Positions 16,850 to 26,417 of a stretch of DNA of 64,000 nt are shown here, in pieces. The notes beneath the pieces are model-generated. The model had not been told where the DNA came from. It did not search any database and worked only from the letters and a program-made list of their open reading frames with translations. The first letter of the stretch is position 1; each line of letters begins with the position of its first letter. Source of the stretch: CF-162 sp963667205 (GTDB lineage Bacteria; Chloroflexota; Dehalococcoidia; SM23-28-2; RBG-16-64-32); contig OY762959.1 in the NCBI GenBank assembly GCA_963667205.1, forward strand, positions 62,001-126,000. Reading direction: 5' to 3'. The position numbers were made by a program, and so were the translations under genes.

Positions 16850-18139
16850 ATGGCCAAAGACTCTCTCACCGTCACCGATAACCGCACTGGCCGCTCGTAC
16901 GACGTTCCGATCACCGAGGGCGCCGTCCGAGCGATGGATTTCCGCGATGTCAAGGTCGATGAGGAAGACTTCGGGCTGCTCGTTTACGACCCCGGCTTCA
17001 CGAACACAGCTTCCTGTCGTAGCGCCATCACGCGCATCGACGGCGAGGCCGGCGTTCTGGAGTACCGCGGCTATCCCATCGAACAGCTTGCGGAGAAGAG
17101 CACGTACCTGGAGACCGCCTATCTTCTGGTCCACGGCGAGCTGCCGACGCAGCAGCAGCTGGACGACTGGCGGGCGGAGATCAAGTTCCACACGTACCTC
17201 CACGAGAACGCTAAGAAGTTCATGGAGGGCTTTCAGTACGACGCCCACCCGATGGGGATGCTCGTCGGCACGGTCGCCGCGATGTCGACATTCTATCGAG
17301 ACTCCAAGGCGATCATGGACCCGGAATCGCGGCGCGACCAGATCATCCGCCTGATCGCCAAGGTGCCGACGATCGCGGCGTTCGCCTACCGGCACAACCT
17401 CGGCAAGCCCTACGTCTATCCGGACAACGATCTCTCCTATCCCGGCAACTTCCTCTCGATGCTCTGGAAGATGTCCGAGCCGAAGTACGAACCCGACCCG
17501 GTGCTGGAGCGGGCGATGGACGTGCTCTGGATCCTGCACGCGGACCACGAGCAGAACTGCAGCACGAATGCCATGCGTTCCGTTGGCAGCTCTCACGTCG
17601 ACCCTTACTCGGCGACGGCGGCAGCGGCGGCCGGGCTTTACGGCCCCCGGCACGGCGGCGCAAACGAAGAAGTCATTAACATGCTCCTGCGCATCGGCAA
17701 CAAGAGCGCCATTCCGGAGTTCGTGAAGGGGGTGCGCGCCGGCGACGAGCGCTTGATCGGCTTCGGCCACCGTGTTTACAAGAGCTACGACCCTCGCGCC
17801 CGGATCATCAAGCAGACGGCCGACGAGGTGTTCGACCTGGTCGGCCACAACCAGCTCCTGGACATCGCTCTTGAGCTCGAGCGCATCGCCCTCGAGGACG
17901 AGTACTTCGTCGAGCGCAAGCTCTACCCGAACGTTGACTTCTATTCCGGGATCATCTACCAGGCGCTCGGCTTCCCCGTCGGCATGTTCCCTGTGCTCTT
18001 CGCGATCCCGCGGACGTCCGGCTGGGTGGCGCAGTGGAGCGAGATGCTGATCGACGAGGACCAGCGCATCGCGCGGCCGCGGCAGATCTTCTACGGGCCG
18101 AACACCCGTGACTACGAGCCGATCGAGAAGCGCGGTTGA
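16850..18139 (+). CDS. gltA: Citrate synthase
   Basis: Citrate synthase condenses oxaloacetate with acetyl-CoA at entry to the TCA cycle. The 429-aa protein has the fold throughout (VLEYRGYPIEQLAEKSTYLE). Catalytic histidines lie in LHADHEQNCS and GFGHRVYK, and the late Asp in NVDFYSGIIYQALG. ATG 16850 is preceded by AGGAG with good spacing, so I prefer it to the in-frame start at 16775. The 429-aa length matches type II (hexameric) bacterial citrate synthases. The next gene starts 1 bp after its stop. Confidence 0.94.
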   Translation: MAKDSLTVTDNRTGRSYDVPITEGAVRAMDFRDVKVDEEDFGLLVYDPGFTNTASCRSAITRIDGEAGVLEYRGYPIEQLAEKSTYLETAYLLVHGELPTQQQLDDWRAEIKFHTYLHENAKKFMEGFQYDAHPMGMLVGTVAAMSTFYRDSKAIMDPESRRDQIIRLIAKVPTIAAFAYRHNLGKPYVYPDNDLSYPGNFLSMLWKMSEPKYEPDPVLERAMDVLWILHADHEQNCSTNAMRSVGSSHVDPYSATAAAAAGLYGPRHGGANEEVINMLLRIGNKSAIPEFVKGVRAGDERLIGFGHRVYKSYDPRARIIKQTADEVFDLVGHNQLLDIALELERIALEDEYFVERKLYPNVDFYSGIIYQALGFPVGMFPVLFAIPRTSGWVAQWSEMLIDEDQRIARPRQIFYGPNTRDYEPIEKRG

Positions 18140-18140
18140 T

Positions 18141-20006
18141 GTGGCGCGGAACGCTACCCGCCGCGGATTCGTGATCGCCCGCCTCAGCCTCGGCGCGCTG
18201 CTGATCGCCGTCATCTTTGCGGCGCAACCGACCGCCGCGAGCGCGGACGAAGGCTGGGTGATCCGTTCCTACGACGTCGCGTACGAGGTCGAGGGCGACG
18301 GCGTCGTCCACGTTGTGGAGGACATCCTCGTCGACTTCGGTTCGCTCCAGCGGCACGGCATCTTCCGCGAGATGCCGACTCTGTACTCGTACGACAGTGA
18401 CAACGACCGGCGGATCTCGGTCAGCAACGTCAGCGTCGACGACGGGCAGGACTTCCTCCCGGCCAGCCTTATCAGTTCCGGCTCGCGCTTGCAGATCAAG
18501 ATCGGCGACCCGCTCGTCCTCATCAGTGGTGAGCAGCGGTACCGCGTCGGCTACTTCTTGACGGGCGCCCTCAATGCCTTCCCGGACCACGACGAGTTCT
18601 TCTGGAACGTCACCGGTGACGACTGGCCCGTGCCGATCGAGAGCGCCTCCGCCGCTGTGCTCCTGCCGTCCGGCGGCGTCAACGCCGTGGACTGCTTCCA
18701 GGGCTCGCCGGGCTCTACGGAGCGCTGCCAGTCCGGCTTCCTGCCCGAAAGCGCCGCCTTCTCGACGACGCGGGAGCTGCCGGGCGGCTCCGGGATGACG
18801 ATCGTCGTCGGGATCGAGAAGGGCTCGGTCGACGTGTCGCCGCCGCTGCTGCAGCCGGTCGAGCCGGGTGCGCTTGACGAGGTCACGGACGCGTTCGACA
18901 TAACACCGTGGACGGTCGGTGCGGCGTTGGCGGCGTTCGTCGTCGGGCTGGCGGCGGTCGGTCGCCAGTGGTGGATGCAGGGCCGCGACCGCTGGTACGG
19001 CGAGGTCTGGTACCTGAACGACGGCGAGAACGCGCTCGCGAAACGCAAGCCGCTGTTCGCGCGTGAGGCGGTGCTCACGGAGTACGAGCCGCCGCCGCTC
19101 AAGAAGAACGGCAGGTCGCTGCGTCCCGCCGAGATCGGCGTTCTGTTGGACGAGAGCGCCGACAGTCTGGACGTCACAGCGACGATCATCGACCTGGCGG
19201 TGCGCAAGTACATCCTCATCAAGGAGACGAAGACGAAAGGAGTCTTCGGCCTCTTCAAGAGCACCGATTACGAGATCGAGCGGCTGCGGGAAGCAGACGA
19301 CGACCTCCTGCCGTACGAGCGGCAGACTCTGAACTCGCTGTTCAAGGGACAGAAGTCGTCGATGGTGGAGCTGAGCGCGCTGCGCACCAAGTTCTACAAG
19401 GACCTCGCGAAGATCAAGGAGGCGCTATACGACCAGATGGTGAAGAAGGACGGCCTCTTTCCCGGCAGTCCGACGAAGGCGCGCACGATCTACCAGATTG
19501 GCGCCGTCGTGATCATCGGCGTTGGCATCGCTTTGGGCGTCGGGCTGTGGGCGGCCGGCTGGGCGCTCGTTTCGATACCGGTCGTCCTGGTCGGGCTCGT
19601 GCTCCTCGTTGTGGCGCCGGCGATGCCGCGGCGCACCGGCAAGGGCCGGCGGCTCTACCAGCGCGCGGTCGGCTTCCGGCGCTTCATGGTGACGGCCGAG
19701 ACGGAACGGCAACGCTTCGCCGAGCGCGCTAACATCTTCCACGAGTACCTGCCGTACGCGATCATCTACGGTTGCGTCGACAAGTGGGCGCACGCGTTCG
19801 AGGGCCTCGGGCAGATCGAGCAGGCGGGCTGGTACGTCGGCGCGCATCCGTTCGTCGCGGCTTCGTTCATCCAATCCATGAACGGATTCTCGGCGAGCGT
19901 TTCATCGAGCATCGCCTCGACGCCCGGCGGGTCGGGTGGCAGCGGCTTCAGCGTCGGTGGCTTTTCGGGCGGTGGCGGCGGCGGTGGCGGCGGCGGAAGC
20001 TGGTGA
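18141..20006 (+). CDS. DUF2207-family membrane protein
   Basis: A 621-aa exported membrane protein. An N-terminal signal sequence (FVIARLSLGALLIAVIF) is followed by the extracellular DUF2207 beta domain (YDVAYEVEGDGVVHVVEDI). A single helix lies around residues 255-275, then a cytosolic region, then a membrane hairpin around 455-500. It ends in a Ser/Gly-rich tail finishing GGSW. This architecture is typical of the family, whose role is not established. GTG 18141 directly follows the gltA stop. The poly-Gly tail is characteristic rather than an artefact. Confidence 0.8.
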   Translation: MARNATRRGFVIARLSLGALLIAVIFAAQPTAASADEGWVIRSYDVAYEVEGDGVVHVVEDILVDFGSLQRHGIFREMPTLYSYDSDNDRRISVSNVSVDDGQDFLPASLISSGSRLQIKIGDPLVLISGEQRYRVGYFLTGALNAFPDHDEFFWNVTGDDWPVPIESASAAVLLPSGGVNAVDCFQGSPGSTERCQSGFLPESAAFSTTRELPGGSGMTIVVGIEKGSVDVSPPLLQPVEPGALDEVTDAFDITPWTVGAALAAFVVGLAAVGRQWWMQGRDRWYGEVWYLNDGENALAKRKPLFAREAVLTEYEPPPLKKNGRSLRPAEIGVLLDESADSLDVTATIIDLAVRKYILIKETKTKGVFGLFKSTDYEIERLREADDDLLPYERQTLNSLFKGQKSSMVELSALRTKFYKDLAKIKEALYDQMVKKDGLFPGSPTKARTIYQIGAVVIIGVGIALGVGLWAAGWALVSIPVVLVGLVLLVVAPAMPRRTGKGRRLYQRAVGFRRFMVTAETERQRFAERANIFHEYLPYAIIYGCVDKWAHAFEGLGQIEQAGWYVGAHPFVAASFIQSMNGFSASVSSSIASTPGGSGGSGFSVGGFSGGGGGGGGGGSW

Positions 20007-20063
20007 CGGCGCACTCCGTGGCCTGGTAGTGCAACGGGAGCGGCCCGGCGCTACGATTGCAGC

Positions 20064-20483
20064 ATGATGATCGAGCGGCCGGTGCTCTTCTACGACGGCG
20101 GTTGCCGCTTCTGCCGGTTCATGGCTCGCGGTATCGAGGCGCTGGACCGGCGGCGGCGCTTCGGCTACCTGCCGTTCGCGGACGAGGCGGCGTCCACGCT
20201 CTTGGCGCCGCTTTCGCCGGAGGAGCGGGAGCACAGCATCCATGTCGTCTTCCCGGACGACGAGATCGTCAGCGCCGGCGATGCGCTAGCGGAGCTTTCG
20301 CGGGTGCTGCCCCTTGGGGGCCTCCTGGCGGACGGGGCTCGCGAGCACCGCGCGCTGCGGGGTGCTTTCCGCTGGGGCTACGGCCTCGTCGCCGCCCGGC
20401 GCGGACCGCTCTCTGGCCTTGTGCCGGACGTGCGGGGGCCGCTGCGAAGGCCGGAGTCTGATCGATCCGTAGGAGCGGCATGA
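20064..20483 (+). CDS. DCC-family thiol-disulfide oxidoreductase-like (DUF393)
   Basis: A 139-aa protein with the DUF393 signature: VLFYDGGCRFCRFM, in which CxxC sits in a thioredoxin-like context, then YLPFADEAA. It is probably a redox protein of unknown partner. A TACGAT (20052-20057) lies 6 nt before the first of two adjacent ATGs, with no ribosome-binding site. Its end overlaps the next gene by 4 bp (ATGA). The trio with a small membrane protein and an HTTM protein looks like one functional unit. Confidence 0.78.
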   Translation: MMIERPVLFYDGGCRFCRFMARGIEALDRRRRFGYLPFADEAASTLLAPLSPEEREHSIHVVFPDDEIVSAGDALAELSRVLPLGGLLADGAREHRALRGAFRWGYGLVAARRGPLSGLVPDVRGPLRRPESDRSVGAA

Positions 20484-20920
20484 CGCTGGAGCGCGTCTGG
20501 TCGTACGGGCTTGGCGCGGTGCTGATCGTCGCACTGCTGCTGCCGCTTGTCGGCGATCCGCGCGCCGACAGCTTCCCGTTCTCAACGTACCCGATGTTCT
20601 CCGGCCGCCAGTCAGCGGAGGCGACGATACCGCACGCCGTCCTGATCGACGCCGACGGCGAGCGCTCGGCTCTACCGCCGGTAGCGGTGGCCAACGACGA
20701 GGTGGTGCAGGCGTTTGAGACACTGCGACAGGCGGTCGGCCAGGGCCCGGAGGCCACGGCGCGTCTCTGCGCCCGCGCTGCCGATTGGTACGCCGCCCGC
20801 CACGAAGGACCGGCGCGCGTCGAGATCGTAAGCGACAGGTACGACGCCGTGGCCTACTTCGAGGGCCACAAGCAGCCGATATCGACCGAAGTGCACGCCT
20901 CCTGCGAGGTGACGCCGTGA
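20480..20920 (+). CDS. Membrane-anchored hypothetical protein
   Basis: A 146-aa protein with one N-terminal helix (YGLGAVLIVALLLPLVG) acting as an uncleaved anchor or signal. The exported part is soluble with two Cys residues (LCARA, ASCEV). It contains FSTYPMFSG, reminiscent of small proteins found beside HTTM genes. It overlaps both neighbours (ATGA at the start, GTGA at the end), so it belongs firmly to the DCC-HTTM operon. No catalytic motif is visible. Confidence 0.65.
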   Translation: MTLERVWSYGLGAVLIVALLLPLVGDPRADSFPFSTYPMFSGRQSAEATIPHAVLIDADGERSALPPVAVANDEVVQAFETLRQAVGQGPEATARLCARAADWYAARHEGPARVEIVSDRYDAVAYFEGHKQPISTEVHASCEVTP

Positions 20921-21840
20921 CGCTGGCCGCGCGACTCGACGGCTGGTGGCGGGCGCCCGCTCCCGCCAGGCGCCTCGCTGCTCTGCGCATCCTGGTAGGG
21001 GGCTTCGGCGTCGGCTACGTGGTGCTCCGGGCGCCCAACTTCGTGAGCTATGCCGATTTCGATGACTCACAGTTCGCGCCCGTGGGCATCGCGACGTTGC
21101 TCGAGGGGCCGCTGCCGGACGTCGCGCTACGCCTGCTGGTGGCGGCGACGGTCGTCGCCGGCGTTGCGTTCCTGGCGGGCTGGCGGTTTCGTATCAGCGG
21201 CCCGGGCTTCGCGTTCCTGCTCCTGGCCCTGATGACTTACCGGAATGCCTTTGGCCAGGTCTTTCACACGGAGAACATCCTGGTGCTGCACGTGCTGGTA
21301 CTGGGACTGTCGCCGGCGGCCGATGCGCTATCGCTGGACAGCCGCGGGCGTGACTCACCCGGCGACGAGGCGCGCTACGGCTGGCCGATCCGCCTGATGT
21401 GCATTATCACGGTGCTCACGTACTTCATCGCGGGCGAAACGAAGCTGCGGATCGCGGGCCTCGACTGGGTGACGTCCGACTCGCTGCGGAACTTCGTCGC
21501 CTTCGACAACCTGCGCAAGATCGAGCTGGGGGACACGCACTCGGCTCTCGGGGGAATGCTTGTCGGGGAGCGTTGGATGTTCCCGCCGCTGGCGGCTTTT
21601 ACGCTGGCCGTCGAGCTGGGAGCGCCGTTGGCCTTACTGGGCGGGCGGATAGCGCGGACCTGGGCGTTCCTTGCCTGGGCCTTCCACGTCGGCGTCGTGG
21701 CGGTGATGGCGATCATCTTCCCTTATCAACTGATCGGCATCGCGTTCGCGCCTTTCTTCGCGGTCGAACGGCTGCCGATTCGGCTGCCGGCGTGGCTGAC
21801 CCGACGGTCGGTGCCAGGTTCGGTCGCGCGGCTGAGGTGA
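20917..21840 (+). CDS. HTTM-domain / VKGC-like integral membrane protein
   Basis: A 307-aa multi-pass membrane protein. The N-terminal ARRLAALRILVGGFGVGYVVL begins a set of about six to eight helices. YRNAFGQVFHTENILVLHVLVLG and ETKLRIAGLDW resemble the HTTM fold shared with vitamin K-dependent gamma-carboxylase. The catalytic status is unknown. GTG 20917 overlaps the upstream stop. HTTM genes are often found next to DUF393 proteins, as here, which may supply or accept reducing equivalents (inference). Confidence 0.65.
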   Translation: MTLAARLDGWWRAPAPARRLAALRILVGGFGVGYVVLRAPNFVSYADFDDSQFAPVGIATLLEGPLPDVALRLLVAATVVAGVAFLAGWRFRISGPGFAFLLLALMTYRNAFGQVFHTENILVLHVLVLGLSPAADALSLDSRGRDSPGDEARYGWPIRLMCIITVLTYFIAGETKLRIAGLDWVTSDSLRNFVAFDNLRKIELGDTHSALGGMLVGERWMFPPLAAFTLAVELGAPLALLGGRIARTWAFLAWAFHVGVVAVMAIIFPYQLIGIAFAPFFAVERLPIRLPAWLTRRSVPGSVARLR

Positions 21841-21987
21841 CGTAACGTGTGGCGCCGGATAGGCGTCAACCTATACGGAACCGCCCTTATGAAGCTATTT
21901 CTTTCGTTGACCAGCTGCCGCATGCCCGGTTACACTCGCGACGCTAGTACCCGCGCACCCCGGCCGCCGTATCCGAGACACGAGACC

Positions 21988-23610
21988 GTGCGAAGCGACT
22001 CTCGGCAGACCTCCATCTTGATCGCCCTGGCGACGCTCGTGGCCGCGCTTGGCCTGCTGGCGACTGGCCCAGCGGCCGTTGAGGCGATCGAAGTCGATCC
22101 GGTCATCTGGCAGCTCTCTAACGACTACCCTGAGACTCTGCCCGACGACATTGCGCTGCCGATCAGCACGGTCTACATCAAGACCCACGATGCCGCCGAT
22201 TGGATGTCGACCTACGATGACCACCCGGCGGCCGTCTCCGGACAGGGGGCGATCCAGGACTTGATCGACATCTACGGGGCGCAGGGAATCGACGTCGCGG
22301 CCTGGTTCGTGCCGAAGGGGACGGACTACGATGCCCAGCTGAAGATAGCGCTTGAGGTGATCGACTCCGGCGTTACGGCGCTGTATGCGGACATGGAGCC
22401 GTTCCCCGGATTCTGTTTTCTGGAGTGCAAAGAGCTGGCAGAGAACTTCTGGAAGCCGCTCCGAGAGGAGCGCCCGGACGCCCACCTCGGCGTGATCTAC
22501 GATCCGCGTCCCTGGTGGTGGGAACAGTCCGCCACGGCGGATTGGTTCTCAGTGGCGGACTCGGTGCTGCCGATGTGCTACTGGGAGAGCTACACCGGCC
22601 AGGCGCCGTGGGAGGACGCGGCTGGCTGCGTTGTGCAGGGCTATGCTGACCTTTCGGTGCTCGCGCCAGGCCGCGAGCTCGACTATCTGCCGATGCTCCA
22701 GGGCAACTCGACCGCGGACCGCTTCGAGGAGGCCCTCGACGCCGCCGCAGGCGTCGGATCGGACCGCGTGAGCGTCTGGCGGCGCGGTGTTGTCGGTACC
22801 GAGGTCTGGGAGCTGATCGAGGACTACTCGGAGCCTTCGTACGTCCACTGCCGGCCGACGATGGCCGACGGCTGTCTGTTCGAAGAGATGGCGAGCGGCG
22901 CGGCCTGGTTGATGGAGGCCGGCGGCCGCTCCCTGATCGAGGACCTTGAAACGGTCGGGGCACTCGGTCTGACGGAGGGCGACCTGCAACTCGTTGACGA
23001 CGCCTTCCTGGCGGCGATCCCGACTGCGCCGCCCGACGGGACGCTGGTCACGGACGACGAAGGCGCCGACGTCTTTGTGGTCTACGACGGCGGACGTTTC
23101 CGCATGAGCGACGGTGACTACGCGGCGCTCGGGCTCGATCCCGAGGCGGTGGCGACGATACCGCTTGGGCTGATCGAGCAGGTGCCGCTGACGCCGCCGG
23201 ACTTCTCGCTGCTGAGCGAGGTCTCGTCGGCTCAGGCGTACCTGGTGTTGAGCGGCACGCTGATCCCGCTTGATGCGGGAGTATTCGCGGTGCTCGAGGC
23301 GCTGGGGTTCACCGATGGCGCGGCCGACACGGTACCGGACGGTGCGCTGGCGGAGATCCCGGTGGCAGAGATCAGCCGCGGCGATACCGACTGCAGCGGC
23401 GCCGTCGAGACGTCCGATGTGCTGCAGGTGCTCCAGCTCAGCTCCGGCCTGCCCAACAGCGCAATCTGCCATCAGTCGGCGGACGTCAACTGCGACGGGT
23501 CCATGGCGGGCATGGACGCGCTGCTGATCCTCGTCTTCATCGCCGCCGGCGAATCGCCCCTGCTGCCCGGCGGCTGTGAGCCGATCGGCTCGCTAAGCTT
23601 GCTCGAGTAG
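21988..23610 (+). CDS. Secreted protein with C-terminal dockerin-type repeats
   Basis: A roughly 540-aa secreted protein. From GTG 21988 it has a signal peptide (SILIALATLVAALGLLATG). A large region follows that could be a TIM-barrel-like glycosidase fold (ALYADMEPFPGF, MCYWESYTGQ). Two repeats follow around residues 350-450 (PDGTLVTDDEG...), of the kind seen in Chloroflexota surface proteins. The C-terminal dockerin-like pair has Ca-binding loops DTDCSGAVETSD and DVNCDGSMAGMD. The frame is open from 21847, but only 21988 gives a clean signal peptide. No catalytic residues can be assigned with confidence. Confidence 0.7.
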   Translation: MRSDSRQTSILIALATLVAALGLLATGPAAVEAIEVDPVIWQLSNDYPETLPDDIALPISTVYIKTHDAADWMSTYDDHPAAVSGQGAIQDLIDIYGAQGIDVAAWFVPKGTDYDAQLKIALEVIDSGVTALYADMEPFPGFCFLECKELAENFWKPLREERPDAHLGVIYDPRPWWWEQSATADWFSVADSVLPMCYWESYTGQAPWEDAAGCVVQGYADLSVLAPGRELDYLPMLQGNSTADRFEEALDAAAGVGSDRVSVWRRGVVGTEVWELIEDYSEPSYVHCRPTMADGCLFEEMASGAAWLMEAGGRSLIEDLETVGALGLTEGDLQLVDDAFLAAIPTAPPDGTLVTDDEGADVFVVYDGGRFRMSDGDYAALGLDPEAVATIPLGLIEQVPLTPPDFSLLSEVSSAQAYLVLSGTLIPLDAGVFAVLEALGFTDGAADTVPDGALAEIPVAEISRGDTDCSGAVETSDVLQVLQLSSGLPNSAICHQSADVNCDGSMAGMDALLILVFIAAGESPLLPGGCEPIGSLSLLE

Positions 23611-23726
23611 CGGCGGCACGGCCGGCATCGCAGGCGTTGCGGAAGCTTCCAGTTTACGTTAGCGTCTACACCTGCGGCGCTGAGCGACCGGCGCCCGCCA
23701 GAGGGAGAGCAGGATGCGACCAGAGC

Positions 23727-24875
23727 GTGGACTTCGGCATATTCATGGCCCCCTTCCACCGGAAGGGGGAGGATCCGACGCTGGCGCTGCAGCGCAACCT
23801 GGAGCTAGTCGAAGCGCTCGACCACCTTGGCTACGACGAGGCTTGGATCGGCGAACACCACTCGGCGGGCTGGGAGACGATCGCCAGTCCTGAGATCTTC
23901 ATCGCCGCCGCCGCCGAGCGCACCAAGCACATCCGCCTGGGCACCGGCGTCGTCAGCGTGCCCTACCACAACCCGTTCCACGTCGCCGATCGCATCGTCA
24001 TGCTCGACCACCTGACGCGGGGCCGCGTGATGCTCGGCGTTGGCCCCGGCGCGCTGCCCGGAGACGCCTACATGATCGGGATTCCAGCGACGGCTCTGAG
24101 GCCGCGGATGGATGAGGGGCTGGGTCTGATTATTCAGCTGCTGACTTCTGAGGAGCCGGTCAACTACAAGAGCGACTGGCTCGAGCTGAACGACGCGGCG
24201 CTGCAGTTGAAGCCGTACCAGCGGCCGACGATGCCGATGGCCGTCGCATCCACGTTGAGCCCGTCCGGCATGACGTCGGCGGGCAAGCACGGTGTCGGCG
24301 TGCTGTCGGTCGCGTCGTACTCGGAACAGGGTTTGCAGGCGCTGACAACGCAGTGGGGCTTCTGCGAGGAGTCGGCGGCGAAGGCCGGCAGGCCCGCGCC
24401 CGATCGCAAGAACTGGCGCATCGTGATGCCGTTCCACCTGGCGGAGTCCAAGGAAGAGGCGATGGCCGACGTTGAGGACGGCTTGATGGCCTGGAACAAC
24501 GACTACTTCGTGAAAACTATCGGCGCGCCGAACCTGTCGCCGGTCAGCTCGGGTCGCGAGGCGATCGAGCGTCTGACGGGCTTTGGCGGTGTTATCGGCA
24601 CGCCGGACGAGGCGGTAGAGACGATTCACAAGCTGAAGGACACGTCCGGTGGCTTCGGCTGCATCCTCGGCCTGGCGCACGAATGGGCGAACCGTGAGAA
24701 GACGCTAAAGAGCCACGAGCTGATGGCGCGCTACGTGATGCCACAGGTTCAGGACAAGCTCAGCTGGATCGAGCGCTCTTCGCGGTGGACGCAGGAGAAC
24801 CAGGCCAGGCTGATAGGCGGCGCCACGCAGGCCGTGCTGCAGGCGATTGCCGACCACGCCGCGGCGAAGAGCTAG
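23727..24875 (+). CDS. LLM-class flavin-dependent oxidoreductase
   Basis: A roughly 382-aa luciferase-like TIM-barrel enzyme using FMN or F420. The start VDFGIFMAPFH, then LVEALDHLGYDEAWIGEHH and the LTRGRVMLGVGPG loop, are diagnostic of the bacterial luciferase superfamily; the length fits the alkanal-monooxygenase-like branch. GTG 23727 begins at the first beta strand and has an AGGA about 12 nt upstream. The cofactor and substrate cannot be chosen from sequence alone. Confidence 0.83.
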   Translation: MDFGIFMAPFHRKGEDPTLALQRNLELVEALDHLGYDEAWIGEHHSAGWETIASPEIFIAAAAERTKHIRLGTGVVSVPYHNPFHVADRIVMLDHLTRGRVMLGVGPGALPGDAYMIGIPATALRPRMDEGLGLIIQLLTSEEPVNYKSDWLELNDAALQLKPYQRPTMPMAVASTLSPSGMTSAGKHGVGVLSVASYSEQGLQALTTQWGFCEESAAKAGRPAPDRKNWRIVMPFHLAESKEEAMADVEDGLMAWNNDYFVKTIGAPNLSPVSSGREAIERLTGFGGVIGTPDEAVETIHKLKDTSGGFGCILGLAHEWANREKTLKSHELMARYVMPQVQDKLSWIERSSRWTQENQARLIGGATQAVLQAIADHAAAKS

Positions 24876-24984
24876 GCCGACGAAGGTGCCGGCTTCGCGC
24901 TGCCCGACTCGGCGGCAAGCGCCGTGTCGGCCAAGGACGAAGAAGAGGCCGCGAGCTAGCCGCAGAACGTCGACCTGACGCTGG

Positions 24985-25012
24985 TTGACAGGCTGAAGTC
25001 TGCGGGTAGACT
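24985..25012 (+). promoter_or_regulatory. Sigma-70-type promoter for dockerin/S11 gene
   Basis: TTGACA (24985-24990) and TAGACT (25007-25012) with a 16-bp spacer. The downstream start at 25053 carries an AGGAGGAG ribosome-binding site, so this gene has an ordinary leadered mRNA. The remaining intergenic bases from 24876 show nothing else clear. Confidence 0.65.
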
Positions 25013-25052
25013 TAACGCACCTCACGCAGATTCACAAGGAGGAGAGCCGACG

Positions 25053-26402
25053 ATGCGTCCGTTGGGCCTAGCGTTCGCACTGGCGCTGCTCGTGCTCCTA
25101 CTCCAGTCCGGCTCTGCGGGCGCGCCACCCGCCGAGGCAGCGAGCCTGCAGGCCGACGTCGACTGCAACAACGAGATCGAGCCGGCGGACCTCATCGGAT
25201 TGCTCCGGGCGCAGGCCGATCTCGGCCCGCCGGCGCCTTGCTTGCCGACGGCCGGCGACCTCAACTGCGACGGCGTAATCGATGGCCTCGACGCGATCTG
25301 GCTGCTGCGCTGGATTGCCGACGCCCAGGCCACGATCCCGGATTGCCCGCGGCCGGGCGATGCGGTCGACGCGCCGATCCCGGTGGAGTTCGTTGGTCTC
25401 AGCCTGAGCGCCTCCACCCGGGTGGACTGCCTCGCCGAGGTGCCGTTCCACGAGGTCGTAATCGACTGGGAGCTGGTCAACTTCGATCTGCCCGTGCTCG
25501 TCACTATTTCCGCCCTCTTCTCGTGGGGGCCGGTGCAGTCGGTCGACTCCGCGGCGACCACAGGGCAGGAGGAGTTCGTCGAGCCCGACGCGGGGCCGGG
25601 ACAGGTGTCGATCGTGCTCGAAGTGCGCGATCCGGCGGCACCTCAGGACCCGCCATACGCATCGACGGACAAGCTCCTCATCGTCGATACCTGCTTCGAT
25701 CCGCCGCCCCCGCCCGATCCGGGCTTCGGCTTCACCGCCGAATCGCCCGGAACGCCCGACCCGCCGCTTACGGCGCCGGCTGGAATCATGCGCGAGGTGG
25801 ACGTCGCGCACGCCGGCGGCTCGCCGTTCGGTCCGACGCAGGACGTCTCCGTCATCGGTGTCGGCACCGGCGGAGCATGGCGTCTCTACTCCTACGGTAC
25901 GGATACGGACTGGACGCCCGTCGAGCTGCAGAACGTCGGCCCGTTTGCCGGCGGCGACATCAAGCTGCGGACGCTCTCGCCGAGAATCACGCCGACGCTG
26001 GAGCTGGAGATCGTGATCGCCGCCTACCTTCATGAAGGCAACCTCTGGCTTTCGTCGTGGCGGGTCGCCGACGACGGCACGCTGACGTTCCTCGACAAGC
26101 ACGGCTACGGCCTCCAGAACGGCGGCGTGTTCGTGCGCAAGTACGCGATCGCTCACCGCGAGGAGACCGACGACGATGACTTCGTCGTCGTGACGCCGGT
26201 AATCGGCGACGTGATCATCCCGCAGGCTGCTCCAGGCGTCGGGGGTGTTCGTACCGTCACCTGGAAGGTCAACGGCAACAACGGCTCGATCAGCGGAGCC
26301 TTCGACAGCGGGCCCTGGGGCGCGTCGCACGACGACTCCGAGCTGGCGGTCGAGCACCTTCCCGGCGAGGCGGTCGGTAGTGAGATGTTCGTCATCAACT
26401 AG
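25053..26402 (+). CDS. Secreted dockerin-type/beta-propeller-like protein (N-terminal part of a TAG-split gene)
   Basis: 449 aa. It has a signal peptide (LGLAFALALLVLLLQSG), a dockerin pair (DVDCNNEIEPAD and DLNCDGVIDGLD), an immunoglobulin-like segment, a Pro-rich linker, and a repetitive beta region (AYLHEGNLWLSSWRVADDG, then DDFVVVTPVIGD). It stops at TAG 26400-26402 after SEMFVIN. The same frame continues past the TAG as RRDNDVTTNAMWIVHDNG, another strand of the same beta repeat, and then into an S11 peptidase. I infer one original gene, 25053-27905. A strong AGGAGGAG precedes the ATG. Confidence 0.75.
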   Translation: MRPLGLAFALALLVLLLQSGSAGAPPAEAASLQADVDCNNEIEPADLIGLLRAQADLGPPAPCLPTAGDLNCDGVIDGLDAIWLLRWIADAQATIPDCPRPGDAVDAPIPVEFVGLSLSASTRVDCLAEVPFHEVVIDWELVNFDLPVLVTISALFSWGPVQSVDSAATTGQEEFVEPDAGPGQVSIVLEVRDPAAPQDPPYASTDKLLIVDTCFDPPPPPDPGFGFTAESPGTPDPPLTAPAGIMREVDVAHAGGSPFGPTQDVSVIGVGTGGAWRLYSYGTDTDWTPVELQNVGPFAGGDIKLRTLSPRITPTLELEIVIAAYLHEGNLWLSSWRVADDGTLTFLDKHGYGLQNGGVFVRKYAIAHREETDDDDFVVVTPVIGDVIIPQAAPGVGGVRTVTWKVNGNNGSISGAFDSGPWGASHDDSELAVEHLPGEAVGSEMFVIN

Positions 26403-26417
26403 CGCCGCGATAACGAC

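Noticed and set aside
19920..20006. Poly-glycine tail as a sequencing or assembly artefact
   Set aside because: Gly-rich C-termini ending GGSW are typical of DUF2207 proteins.
2652..26402. Genome-wide reassignment of TAG to an amino acid
   Set aside because: Intact RF1 is encoded here and TAG ends many full-length genes at the expected family length. Only two conserved frames have internal TAG.
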